Shown here one piece after another: positions 7,807 through 15,486 of a stretch of DNA of 64,000 nucleotides. Numbering within the stretch: position 1 is the first letter of the stretch; the number at the start of each line of letters is the position of its first letter. This DNA comes from Streptomyces sulfonofaciens (GTDB lineage: Bacteria; Actinomycetota; Actinomycetes; Streptomycetales; Streptomycetaceae). The DNA lies in contig NZ_BNCD01000001.1 in assembly GCF_014656295.1 (NCBI RefSeq), positions 682,001-746,000 of the forward strand, given 5' to 3'. Under the pieces are notes generated by a model. The model did no database searches and had not been told where the DNA came from. It saw nothing but the letters and a program-made list of their open reading frames with translations. A program made the position numbers and the translations under genes.

Positions 7807-8312
7807 TTGCAACCTTCCGCTGAGAGTGGCGGGCGACGCCATTTATCTCCCGAGATGTCCTCGGTTCCCTTCGGACCGATGCGTCCGATCTTTCGCATCG
7901 TGTCGACGGCGCGTCCCTTGACGGCATTCTCCACGCTCGGTGGAACCTCGACGTCGGCCCCGGTGTGGCCATGCTTGTTGAACCAGCCGTCACTGCGGAA
8001 CACTCCGACCTCACGCATCGACTTATCGTAGACGTGGATCTCGAAGTCGGTTCCCTTGGTCCCTTCCGGCCAGGTGTCGAGGCGGCCGGTGTACCCCTGG
8101 CCGAATTGCAGGGGATTCTTCGGCCCCCGTGGGGCCAGGCCGAGGGTGTCGTCCCAGCCAAGTGGGTTGGGCACGTAGGCGTGATGATTGGGCGCCGGCT
8201 CCAGGCCGAGGGGGTCGGGGCCGATGTAGCGGGCTGCTTCCGGGTCGTAGTAGCGGAAGTAGTTGTAGTTGAGTCCCGTTTCGGAATCGGCGTACTGTCC
8301 CGGAAAACATCG
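7803..8312 (-). pseudogene. 3' remnant of an RHS-repeat polymorphic toxin gene
   Basis: The readable part (about 170 codons) begins inside the conserved RHS core end: GQYADSETGLNYNYFRYYDP, ARYIGPDPLGLEPAPNHHAY and NPLGWDDTLGLAPRGP. This is the self-cleavage boundary after which variable C-terminal toxins start. The toxin part follows (GTDFEIHVYDKSMREVGVF, SDGWFNKHGHTGADVEVP, then a basic end); I cannot name it. All upstream RHS repeats, export signals and the true start are missing. The sequence joins IS481 transposase DNA near 8313. A GTG at 8318 could in principle start translation of the stub. The stop overlaps the immunity gene. Confidence 0.8.
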
Positions 8313-9010
8313 CGCCACAGACGGGACTTGTAGCAGGAACCGTTGTCGGTCAGCACGCGCTCGACGGTGATCCCGCTCGAGGCGAAGAACGCCTGCGCCC
8401 GGACCTAGAAAGCGACGGCAGTCTCCTTCTTCTCGTCGGTGAAAATCTCGCTGTAGGCCAGGCGGGAGTGGTCGTCGACGGCGGTGTGCAGGTAGCTGTA
8501 GCCGGTGCCGGAGCGGGTCTTGCGGCCCGCTTGGCGGCCCAAGACCTTGTGGCCGCCGTCATCGGGGATATTGCCGAGCTTCTTGATGTCGACGTGGACC
8601 AGCTCGCCGCGCCTGGCGCGTTTGTAGCGGCGTATGACGCGGCCGGTGGCCCGGTCCAGATGTGTGAGGCGGGCCAGGCCGTAGCGGGTCAGTACCCGGT
8701 GCACGGTGGAGGGCGCCAGCCGCAACAGGCTCGCGATCCGTGCGGGTCCCCAGTGGCGCAGTACGCGCACCTTGATGATCCGCCGCTCGGTACGTGTCTG
8801 CGTCTGGCGTGGGCTGGCGTGCGGGCGGCTGGAGCGGTCGGTCATGCCCGCCTCTCCGAGCCTTCGGTAGCGGTCGGCCCACCGCTGTGCCGTTGTCGGT
8901 GAGACCTGGAAGCGTTCCGCGGCCCGCCGCAGGGGCCCCTTGTCCTCGACGATGCAGCGGGCCAGCCGCAGTCGTCCTGTCTCGGTCAGCGGTGCGTTAC
9001 GGTGCGGCAT
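8313..9010 (-). pseudogene. IS481-family transposase, nonsense mutation and 3' truncation
   Basis: Translation from ATG 9010 gives MPHRNAPLTETGRLRLARC, a double helix-turn-helix region (AERFQVSPTTAQRWADRYRR), then the DDE integrase core (ELVHVDIKKLGNIPDDGG, HTAVDDHSRLAYSEI). At 8407-8405 an in-frame TAG replaces an expected Trp codon. The same frame then continues with family sequence (AQAFFASSGITVERVLTDNG, SCYKSRLWRD) until the junction near 8313. The third catalytic acidic residue and the C-terminus are missing. Two independent lesions make it non-functional. Confidence 0.85.
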
Positions 9011-9069
9011 GAGGGCCTTTCTGGTCGCCGGTGCAGATGTGGCAATCCACACCGAGCCAGAAGGCCCTC
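9011..9069. promoter_or_regulatory. Inverted repeat in the transposase leader
   Basis: GAGGGCCTTTCTGG at 9011-9024 pairs with CCAGAAGGCCCTC at 9057-9069, with one bulged base. The hairpin lies directly before the transposase ATG. Many IS elements use such structures to block translation from read-through transcripts; that role is inferred here. Confidence 0.5.
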
Positions 9070-9126
9070 ACTCATTTCAAGATCACACAACAGTGATCGC
9101 TGTCACCAACCTCCGTGGACAGAACA

Positions 9127-9775
9127 TCTAGAGCACATAGTGCATGCCCGCGTGGTCCGACTCGGATAAGCTCCATACCCTGACCAGCGACTCTGAAGAA
9201 GCCTACGGCTCTGACTAGCAGATGCCGTGGGCTTCTGTCGTTGTTGGTCAGCCTCGGGCGACTTCGTACGGCCCAGGGCGGCCGGCTACGGTCGTGATGG
9301 TTGCTGAACTTCGGTGCTGTACTGCAACGGCTTTGGAGAGTCCTGCGCTCCCAGGCGTGTGCTCAGGTCACGCGCTTCCAACTGCCTGGCCTGGTACGGC
9401 TTGTCCACGGATAGTCCACGGGCACGATTTGGTCCGTAGCTATGTGTGGGTAGATCAGGAAGGGGCATACAGGTCACCCGAAGGTCCGGGAAGGTCAGTA
9501 TGGGGTGCTGCCGGTCACTGCGGTTGCTGTGCCTACTTGCTGTACCGCGATCAGACGCCCACCGCCTTAGAAATTTGACCTTAACGCACAAAAAGCACCA
9601 TTTGTATAATGCAGGTTGGATACACGCAATCATCGACAGTGAGCATTACACACATAGAGACCTAATCGAGCGAAGTGGTGCAAATTGCCTGTTCACTGCC
9701 GACTCTGGCATTTTAACTGCGCGGACCGCACGCTTGCGGGTACGATCACCGACAAGCAGCTCAAGAGAGGCAGGC
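9127..9775. other. Intergenic region upstream of the ATPase gene
   Basis: This 649-bp spacer shows no convincing gene; frames across it have no domain and poor codon bias. GC content drops sharply from about 9570 onward, marking the left edge of the low-GC module. The segment near 9400-9440 has short repeats of GTCCACGG type. A possible -10 (TACGAT, 9741-9746) precedes the ATPase start, but no good -35 is present. Confidence 0.4.
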
Positions 9776-11464
9776 ATGGGAATGGTCGAAGAACCTCTTC
9801 TCGCTAGCGTGTTCGAGGAGAGGGCTGAGTACCTGTCCAAAACCGAACTTTCCGAATGGACTGCGGTCACTAATGCCGACAGAGCGACGCTCTCAAAACT
9901 GAAAGGGCCCGGAGCGAAACTCCTCATCGGCCCACGTGGCAGCGGTAAATCCACGCTGTTGAAGCAAGCCTATTTTGAGCTCCAAGATGAGGGGAAGAGC
10001 CTCGCTGTTTACGTGAACTACAGCAAGTCACTGGCACTGGAGCCGCTATTTCACAAAACTGCAAACGCATTGCAGCTATTCCGCCAGTGGGTTCTGCTGA
10101 AGATCGCCCTCGGAGCGGCAGAGTCGTTGAAGGAGTGCCAAAAAGAAATCCCTGACGATCTCGCGGAAATGACTACTGCCGCGGATGAATTTATCAAGCG
10201 ACTCGAAGCCGGCGCAGTAATTAACTTCCCCGAGCATTACACCACACCAACTGAACTTTTGCATGCCTTGGAGACTTGGACAGCGGAATCGGGTTTGAAG
10301 CGCTGCGTACTACTTCTCGATGACGCCGCTCATGCTTTCTCTTCTGAGCAGCAGCGAGAGTTCTTTGAAATCTTTCGAGAGCTCCGTTCGCGCGGCATTG
10401 CACCTAAGGCTGCAGTATACCCGGGGATTACGAGTTACTCTGCCAACTTCCACGTTGGCCATGAAGCTGAATTGGTCGAGTGCTGGTATCGTCCAGACGA
10501 TGAGGACTACCTGCAGGTGATGCGGGAAATCGTCTCCCGTAGGATTCCTGAAACGCTCCTTGCTCGCCTCAAAGGTCGGGAGGAGCTGATCGATTACCTC
10601 GCTCTCGCCTCGTTTGGACTCCCTCGCGGCTTCCTCGTCATGCTTTCTCAGTTGCTCGGCGTGGAGGAGGACGAGTCACACAGGCCAACACGCCCGTTGG
10701 CGGACAAGGCAATCGCCGATCACGCATCGTCTGTTCGGCAAATCTTTTTTAGTCTCGCTGAGAAACTACCTCGCTACAAGCGCTTCGTGGAGTTGGGGGG
10801 CGAGCTAGAGCAGGGTTCGATTCGGCAATTGCAACATTTTAATGCTGGCCGAGCTTCGCGTTCAAAGGCTACGGTAATCGCCTATCCCGAGCCAGTTGAC
10901 TCCAAGCTGGCGCGAATGATCTCCATGCTGGAATATGCGGGAATCATTCGAGATGCGCATACCATCTCGCATGGTGCAAAGGGAGTATATCATCGATACA
11001 CGCTTCACTATGCCCTATTGGTAGAAGGGAATGCGCTCGGACTTGGGCGAAATTTCTCTGTAGGGGATATCATCTCTGCGCTTTCAACACGCGACGCACA
11101 TGCCTTGTCCCGGGTTAGCCCAGTTGCTTTACTCGGCAAGGACTACGCAGACAGATGCACACTCGATTTGTTGCCCTGTCAGAATTGTGGATCTCCGCGC
11201 TTCTCTGAAGACGCTCAGTTCTGCATGAAATGTGGACGTCAGCTACGATCTGCTTCCGTCTACGAAGAGCTTATTAAATCACCGATCGACAAACTCCCAT
11301 TGACGCCTAATAAGCTTCACGGCCTCTTGAACCACACCGCCATTCGCACCGTTAATGACATCTTGATGGATGAAGACAATATGCAGATCCGTCAAGTGCC
11401 ACACATCGGACCAGTGTGGTCGGACCGGATTCGACGCTACGCGCAGGAGTTTGTGAGTGTCTAG
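9776..11464 (+). CDS. AAA+/P-loop ATPase with C-terminal zinc ribbon
   Basis: This 562-residue protein starts at ATG 9776 (AAGAGAGG 5 nt upstream). It has a Walker A GPRGSGKST (52-60), a Walker B-like CVLLLDDAAH near 178-188, and an ORC/CDC6- or KAP-like layout with a winged-helix-like segment (MISMLEYAGIIRDAHTIS). A zinc ribbon follows with cysteines 468, 471, 483 and 486 (CQNCGSPRFSEDAQFCMKCG). The end (VPHIGPVWSDRIRRYAQEF) resembles a helix-hairpin-helix DNA-binding tail. GC is far below the surroundings, and a TTA leucine codon occurs at 11129-11131. It overlaps the following HEPN-like gene by 8 nt. It is probably the sensor or regulatory ATPase of a two-gene defence module; this is inference, since no named family is recognised. 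Confidence 0.8.
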   Translation: MGMVEEPLLASVFEERAEYLSKTELSEWTAVTNADRATLSKLKGPGAKLLIGPRGSGKSTLLKQAYFELQDEGKSLAVYVNYSKSLALEPLFHKTANALQLFRQWVLLKIALGAAESLKECQKEIPDDLAEMTTAADEFIKRLEAGAVINFPEHYTTPTELLHALETWTAESGLKRCVLLLDDAAHAFSSEQQREFFEIFRELRSRGIAPKAAVYPGITSYSANFHVGHEAELVECWYRPDDEDYLQVMREIVSRRIPETLLARLKGREELIDYLALASFGLPRGFLVMLSQLLGVEEDESHRPTRPLADKAIADHASSVRQIFFSLAEKLPRYKRFVELGGELEQGSIRQLQHFNAGRASRSKATVIAYPEPVDSKLARMISMLEYAGIIRDAHTISHGAKGVYHRYTLHYALLVEGNALGLGRNFSVGDIISALSTRDAHALSRVSPVALLGKDYADRCTLDLLPCQNCGSPRFSEDAQFCMKCGRQLRSASVYEELIKSPIDKLPLTPNKLHGLLNHTAIRTVNDILMDEDNMQIRQVPHIGPVWSDRIRRYAQEFVSV

Positions 11465-12302
11465 CGCAAGACCGGGTTTCCGCTGGGATGCAATTAACGA
11501 GTCGCCGGATACGGTTGATGATGATTTTTCTGCTTGCTGTGTGCAGTCGACTTCTTCCGCTTGCCCCATCGACGCCTTTTATGAAAACACCGGCGAGGTA
11601 CTTAAACTCGGCTTGCCTCAAAACCTAGCTAGTAGTCCGACTCTGGGTCGTCTACTAACGCTTGGTTTGGTCACCGGGGCGGAAGCCTATTTCCGCTCCA
11701 TCTTCTTGGGTATGCTTCGCATATGCCCGCTTGCCCGTGAGAGGGCTGCCGATCAAATGATCCCTTTAGGCGCTTTGGAGTATTACGGGGCCGATAAAAT
11801 CGGAATGGGTATATTTGAAGGTATAAGCTTCGCAGGTGGACTTGAAGTAAAAAAGCGCAGCGGTACGCTACTCAATTTCTCTTGGCCCGCGACCGGTTCG
11901 CTTGGCGTAGCACTGAGCAACTTCGACGCAGTCTGCCACATTCGACACGCCAGCGTGCATTCACAAGGGATGCTGAGCAGAGGTAACGCTCGCGCTTTGC
12001 GGGTTCCACCGACGGCGGCGGCAAGTCAGGTGGTCATCGATTTTCCACACCTACAAAAAATTGCCCTAATCTGCACGAGCCTAGTGCGCGCCTACAACAG
12101 TGATCTTTTCAAGGTGACGGTCGATAAATGGATATCGGAGAAGATTCTTACAGGGTCATGGGCGGACGACCGCAAATCATTCACGGAACTATGCGCCCTG
12201 TTCGTATCTCGCGTAGACGCCGTCGGCCCAAGAGCGGCAAATTACCGGTATAAGGCGCTCGCGCCAAAGATTGGTAAGCGAATCTCGCGGCCGAAAGCTT
12301 AG
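11457..12302 (+). CDS. HEPN-like protein, candidate RNase effector of the ATPase module
   Basis: This 281-residue protein starts at GTG 11457, inside the end of the ATPase gene. It is mainly helical. Residues 160-170 read CHIRHASVHSQG, giving R163-x4-H168, the spacing of the HEPN ribonuclease motif, on a helix preceded by LGVALSNFDAV. Upstream, GLVTGAEAYFRSIFLGMLRI is compatible with the first HEPN helix pair. Low GC and a TTA codon at 11766-11768 match the ATPase gene, so the two were acquired together. HEPN proteins paired with ATPases commonly cut RNA on phage infection or stress. The assignment rests on motif spacing and context, not on clear family similarity. Confidence 0.6.
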   Translation: MSSARPGFRWDAINESPDTVDDDFSACCVQSTSSACPIDAFYENTGEVLKLGLPQNLASSPTLGRLLTLGLVTGAEAYFRSIFLGMLRICPLARERAADQMIPLGALEYYGADKIGMGIFEGISFAGGLEVKKRSGTLLNFSWPATGSLGVALSNFDAVCHIRHASVHSQGMLSRGNARALRVPPTAAASQVVIDFPHLQKIALICTSLVRAYNSDLFKVTVDKWISEKILTGSWADDRKSFTELCALFVSRVDAVGPRAANYRYKALAPKIGKRISRPKA

Positions 12303-12360
12303 ACGTGTAGGAACCTTCGCTTTCCCTCTAAGATCGGCGGAGCGATTTTGGCCAGGAGCT

Positions 12361-12462
12361 ACTTTGGGGCGAGTGATCATGGCCCCGTAAGTTTCCCGCA
12401 CGTCGGGCAGTCGTTGACCTGCCTGGTAATGGGGCCATGATCTTGGAGGCTCGCCCCAAAGT
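12361..12462. repeat. 102-bp palindromic (MITE-like) element
   Basis: The left arm (12361-12386) and right arm (12431-12462) are inverted copies. ACTTTGGGGCGAG and ATCATGGCCCC match exactly, separated by 2 nt in one arm and 8 nt in the other. It begins 59 bp after the HEPN-like stop codon. It could be a small non-autonomous transposable element, the end of a larger one, or a terminator. The remaining bases to 12661 hold no gene I can support. Confidence 0.65.
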
Positions 12463-12661
12463 GGCTGCCTAGAGCCGTGGAGCCGACCGCCCCAGCCACG
12501 ACGTATCCCCTTTCTGGCATCAAGTGGTTGATCGCCGAAGTGCGCGGCATGGGTGCCGGCCGGCTGGGGCGGGGCGGAGACAAAGCGCAGGCCCGGCCGG
12601 GGGCCGGGACGCGCGCGGTGAGCGGAGCGAGCCGCCTTGAACTCGTAGAGAAAGTTGTAAC

Positions 12662-13063
12662 TCAGCGCTCCTGGGCTCGATGTCGGCCCGGACTGCTGCG
12701 ACGGCGGCCGTTGTTGGCGGCGAGTCCGAGTGTCGGGCGAGCCGTGAGGATGTAGCGGGTCGAGTGCTCGAAGGCCGTGAACGTGTAGGAGTGGCCGGCG
12801 GCCAGTAAGCGCAGGGCCTGTTCGTGTTCCTTGCGGTCCTGGAGCCAGTAGCGGATGAGGTCGGCTGCCCGGGTGTCGAGTTGATCGGCGATGTCGTGGC
12901 CGCGGCTGTGGAGCCAGCGCAGGGCGAGCCGTGGTGTGGAGGCTGAGTGGGAGCCGAGCCAATGGGTGCCGACCATGGGGACGACTGCGACGGCTTCTGA
13001 CCAGTAGAGGGCGCTGGTGCCCTGTAGGGAAGTTCCGGCCTGCCGTTTCAGGAGCTTCAGCAT
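12662..13063 (-). CDS. Hypothetical protein coupled to the ATP-binding protein gene
   Basis: This 133-residue protein starts at ATG 13063 inside the end of the upstream gene (ATGCTGA overlap), so translation is likely coupled. The sequence is polar with one helical block (LDTRAADLIRYWLQDRKEHE) and GHSYTFTAFEHSTRYILTA. The C-terminus is basic. There are no membrane segments or known domain. It belongs to the leftward two-gene unit with the RsbW-like protein. Confidence 0.55.
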   Translation of the reverse strand: MLKLLKRQAGTSLQGTSALYWSEAVAVVPMVGTHWLGSHSASTPRLALRWLHSRGHDIADQLDTRAADLIRYWLQDRKEHEQALRLLAAGHSYTFTAFEHSTRYILTARPTLGLAANNGRRRSSPGRHRAQER

Positions 13064-13527
13064 GTCTGGCGCTCCGGGGAGGGTGTCGGGCTGGTGGTTG
13101 GGACCGCGGGAACTCCTGCTTCTTTTGCGCGAAGCGTGGCGATGACGACGTGGCCCAACGCGTAGTTGCCGTGCACTTCCATCCGGTGGGCGATGGCTTC
13201 GACCAGGGCGAGCCCGCGGCCGTGAAGGGTCTTGTCGCTGGGGTGCTTGATGCGGGGCTTGGCGCGGGTCCCGCCGGAATCCTTGACCGAGATCGTCACC
13301 TCCTTCGAACTGCACGTAAGCGTGAGGTGGAAGCGGTCTTGGCTGCTGCCGCTGTCGGTGTGGAGGAGCGCGTTGGTGGCCAGCTCGGTGACGATCAGGG
13401 CGGCGTCATCTGCGTGTGGGCTGTCGCTGAGGACGTCGCGTGTCCAGCGGCGGGCGCGGCCCACCTCTTCGAGGAGGCCGGGGCAGGTGAGTTCCCAGAT
13501 TTGCGCTGTACTCATATACTCGTGCAT
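13057..13527 (-). CDS. RsbW-like ATP-binding (GHKL) regulatory protein
   Basis: This 156-residue protein is a single HATPase_c domain. The N box is TELATNALLHT, the G1 box VKDSGG, and the G2 region LHGRGLALVEAIAH. It starts at ATG 13527 with AAAGGA 6 nt upstream. Streptomyces genomes carry many such short anti-sigma-factor-like kinases, often without a visible sigma partner. No sigma or anti-anti-sigma gene is adjacent, so its partner is unknown. Confidence 0.85.
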   Translation of the reverse strand: MHEYMSTAQIWELTCPGLLEEVGRARRWTRDVLSDSPHADDAALIVTELATNALLHTDSGSSQDRFHLTLTCSSKEVTISVKDSGGTRAKPRIKHPSDKTLHGRGLALVEAIAHRMEVHGNYALGHVVIATLRAKEAGVPAVPTTSPTPSPERQTC

Positions 13528-13572
13528 ACAAGTTCCTTTGCGCTGGTGGCCGCTATGGGTGGTGGGTTAGAG

Positions 13573-14007
13573 CTAGACGAGTTTCACGCCGTCGTGCGCG
13601 CGCACGGCCGGCGGGGAGGCCCCGTCCAGGGCATCCAGGACGCGGATGGCATACGCCTCGTCGGCCAGGTCGGTGACCTCTTCACGCGTGGCCCAGCGCA
13701 GCGCGTAGGTCTCCTCGCCGGTCGTCGGGGCACCGTCGGCCGCCTTGCAGCGGAAGACGAGGGAGACGATCAGGCCGGTCATGTTCTTGTAGACGCCGGT
13801 GAGGGTGGCCGGGAGATTGATCTTGATGCCGGTCTCTTCGAGGACTTCGCGTTGCAGGGCCTCGTTGATGGTCTCGCCGGGTTCGAGGACGCCGCCCGGC
13901 GGCTCCCAGTGGCCGTTGTCCCTGCGCTGGATCAGCAGCGCTCGCCCGCGGTCGTCGACGATGACTCCTGCGACACTCACGGAGTGCGGGCGCTCGGTAG
14001 TGCTCAC
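13573..14007 (-). CDS. NUDIX hydrolase
   Basis: This 144-residue protein carries a full NUDIX box, GGVLEPGETINEALQREVLE followed by ETGI, near residues 45-67, preceded by LLIQRRDNGHWEPPGG. Such enzymes cut nucleoside diphosphates linked to another moiety; the substrate is not predictable. GTG 14007 gives the usual family N-terminus (STTERPHSVSVAGVIV). A longer start at GTG 14055 would run into the control region shared with the divergent gntR gene. The compact divergent arrangement suggests the GntR protein may control it. Confidence 0.85.
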   Translation of the reverse strand: MSTTERPHSVSVAGVIVDDRGRALLIQRRDNGHWEPPGGVLEPGETINEALQREVLEETGIKINLPATLTGVYKNMTGLIVSLVFRCKAADGAPTTGEETYALRWATREEVTDLADEAYAIRVLDALDGASPPAVRAHDGVKLV

Positions 14008-14089
14008 GTCTCTCGGCTTTCCCTCGCTGGCCAGGCTCCACCGTAGCAACGCCACTCGACCTCTCGTCTAGATATCTGAAGGAGTAGAA

Positions 14090-14878
14090 ATGGCGGCTCT
14101 ACCTCCCGGCCTTCTCGGGACGCTGGACCCCACCAGTGACCGTGCGGTGTTCCGGCAGATCGCCGATCAACTGCGGGAAGCCATCGCCAAGGGCCGTTTC
14201 GCCGAGGGTGCCAAGCTGCCATCTGAAGCGGAGCTGACCGATCATTTCGGGGTCTCCCGGATGACCGTCCGTAACGCGCTTTCCATCCTTCAGAGTGAAG
14301 GGCTCGCCTCCGCCGAACACGGGCGCGGTGTCTTCGTGCGGCCTCGGCCGCCCGTGCGGCGGCTGGCGTCCGATCGGTTCGCCCAGCGGCATCGAGATCA
14401 GGGGAAGTCGGGCTTCACGGTGGAAGCTGAGGCGGTCGGCAGCCGGCCGGAGGTGGACAGTCTCGTGGTGCGGGAGGAGCGGTCCACCCCGGAGATGTCC
14501 GCTCGTTTGGGGTCGGCGCGGAAGGTGCTCGCTCGGCGCCGCCGGTATCTCCTGGACGGCAAGCCTGTCGAGACTGCGACCTCGTATCTTCCGCTGGACA
14601 TCGCCCGGGGTACGCCCATTGCCGAGCCGAACCCCGGGCCTGGTGGGATCTACGCCCGGCTGGAGGAGTTGGGGCACCGCCTGGACCACTTCGAGGAAGA
14701 AGTGCGGGCTCGGATGCCGGCACCCGACGAGGTCAAGACGCTGCGACTGGCCCCCGGCGTGCCCGTCATCCACGTCGTGCGTACCGCGTTCGACACGGAT
14801 GGGCGGGCGGTGGAGGTCTGCGACACGGTCATGGCTGCGGATGCCTACGTGTTGGCCTACCGGCTTCCGGCTACCTGA
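14090..14878 (+). CDS. GntR/HutC-family transcriptional regulator
   Basis: This 262-residue protein starts at ATG 14090 behind GAAGGAG. The N-terminal winged helix (about 15-85) contains QIADQLREAIAKGRFAEGAK and GVSRMTVRNALSILQSEGL. A UTRA effector domain follows (about 105-255), with ARRRRYLLDGKPVETATSYL and EEEVRARMPAPDEVKTLRL. It is divergent from the NUDIX gene; the 82-bp gap, which contains TCGTCTAGATATC, is the likely operator site. GntR regulators of this type are common next to Streptomyces integrative elements. A decayed relative of this gene lies at 6634-6808. Confidence 0.92.
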   Translation: MAALPPGLLGTLDPTSDRAVFRQIADQLREAIAKGRFAEGAKLPSEAELTDHFGVSRMTVRNALSILQSEGLASAEHGRGVFVRPRPPVRRLASDRFAQRHRDQGKSGFTVEAEAVGSRPEVDSLVVREERSTPEMSARLGSARKVLARRRRYLLDGKPVETATSYLPLDIARGTPIAEPNPGPGGIYARLEELGHRLDHFEEEVRARMPAPDEVKTLRLAPGVPVIHVVRTAFDTDGRAVEVCDTVMAADAYVLAYRLPAT

Positions 14879-15023
14879 TCTGATCTGGTGTGGGTGGGCG
14901 GGGCTTCTGCGGTGGCTCGGTGTGCTGTCGCCGTCTCGTACGTGTCGAGCGGTTGTGGTGCGCCGCCCGGACGCCGGTCTGGGCAGCAAACAACCCCCGG
15001 GCCTCGGGGCTGGGGGTTCGTGG

Positions 15024-15097
15024 TGGAGCGGGTGACGAGAATCGAACTCGCGCTCTCAGCTTGGGAAGCTGATGTTCTACCATTAAACTACACCCGC
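15024..15097 (-). tRNA. tRNA-Gly (anticodon CCC)
   Basis: The cloverleaf is complete. The acceptor is GCGGGTG, and the anticodon stem TCAGC/GCTGA closes the loop TTCCCAA, so the anticodon is CCC (complement of 15063-15065). The T arm contains GTTCGATTC. The CCA end is encoded (15024-15026). Its 3' end faces the accessory region to the left, a usual integration geometry, but no second copy of the 3' end was seen. Confidence 0.95.
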
Positions 15098-15486
15098 GCG
15101 GGGACAAAGCCGACTCAACCGGCCCTCCCAACGTCGCACACTGTACCCCATCTCAGGCCCCCGGCGCTCATGCCGAGGGGCCTTTGCGCTGCCTGCGGGG
15201 GCTTCCCGGGGTAGCTCCGGACGTGTCCCGGCTGTGTCCTGGGCATGTCATCGGGGACAATGCCCCGGGGGCTTCGGAGTGCCGCCCGACGTGAGTGTGG
15301 GCCGGGTGGCGTGGGGCGTCCGGGCGGGGGTGGGTGGGGAGCGTGAGAGTGTGGGGGGTCCCGGTGTGAGGGTGGGGTGAGGGGGGTTGGATGGGGCGTG
15401 CCCCCCTGGAAGGGGATCCCTTTCGTCCCGTAATGTGGCAGTTGTTGGTGCCATGTCGGTTCGTGGGGAAGGGACTTGAGGATTTG
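15098..15486. other. Intergenic region, no gene seen
   Basis: This 389-bp spacer between the leftward tRNA and the rightward small protein has G-rich low-complexity sequence (15290-15400). A possible -10 for the tRNA, TACAGT on the minus strand, lies at 15140-15145. Confidence 0.4.

Larger units (their letters stand above)
8313..9126 (-). mobile_element. Truncated IS481-family insertion sequence
   Basis: The element's upstream end is near 9126, where the leftward strand reads TGTTCTGTCCACGGAGG, a plausible terminal repeat. It contains the transposase leader and the N-terminal two thirds of a transposase. The other end is missing: transposase sequence stops near 8313 and continues directly as RHS gene sequence. 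No target duplication can be identified, consistent with an IS-associated deletion that removed the rest of both the IS and the RHS gene. Confidence 0.75.

Noticed and set aside
10815..10835. GGTTCGATTC resembling a tRNA T loop, a possible att remnant
   Set aside because: It lies inside the ATPase coding sequence in a good frame and the rest of a tRNA 3' end is not present.
12189..12962. Leftward open frame covering the palindromic element and the end of the HEPN-like gene
   Set aside because: It is antisense to the HEPN-like gene, has no domain and passes through the inverted repeat; codon use is poor.
15024..15097. Direct-repeat att site for the tRNA-Gly block
   Set aside because: I looked for a second copy of the tRNA-Gly 3' end leftward to 6.1 kb and saw none; only the geometry supports integration.
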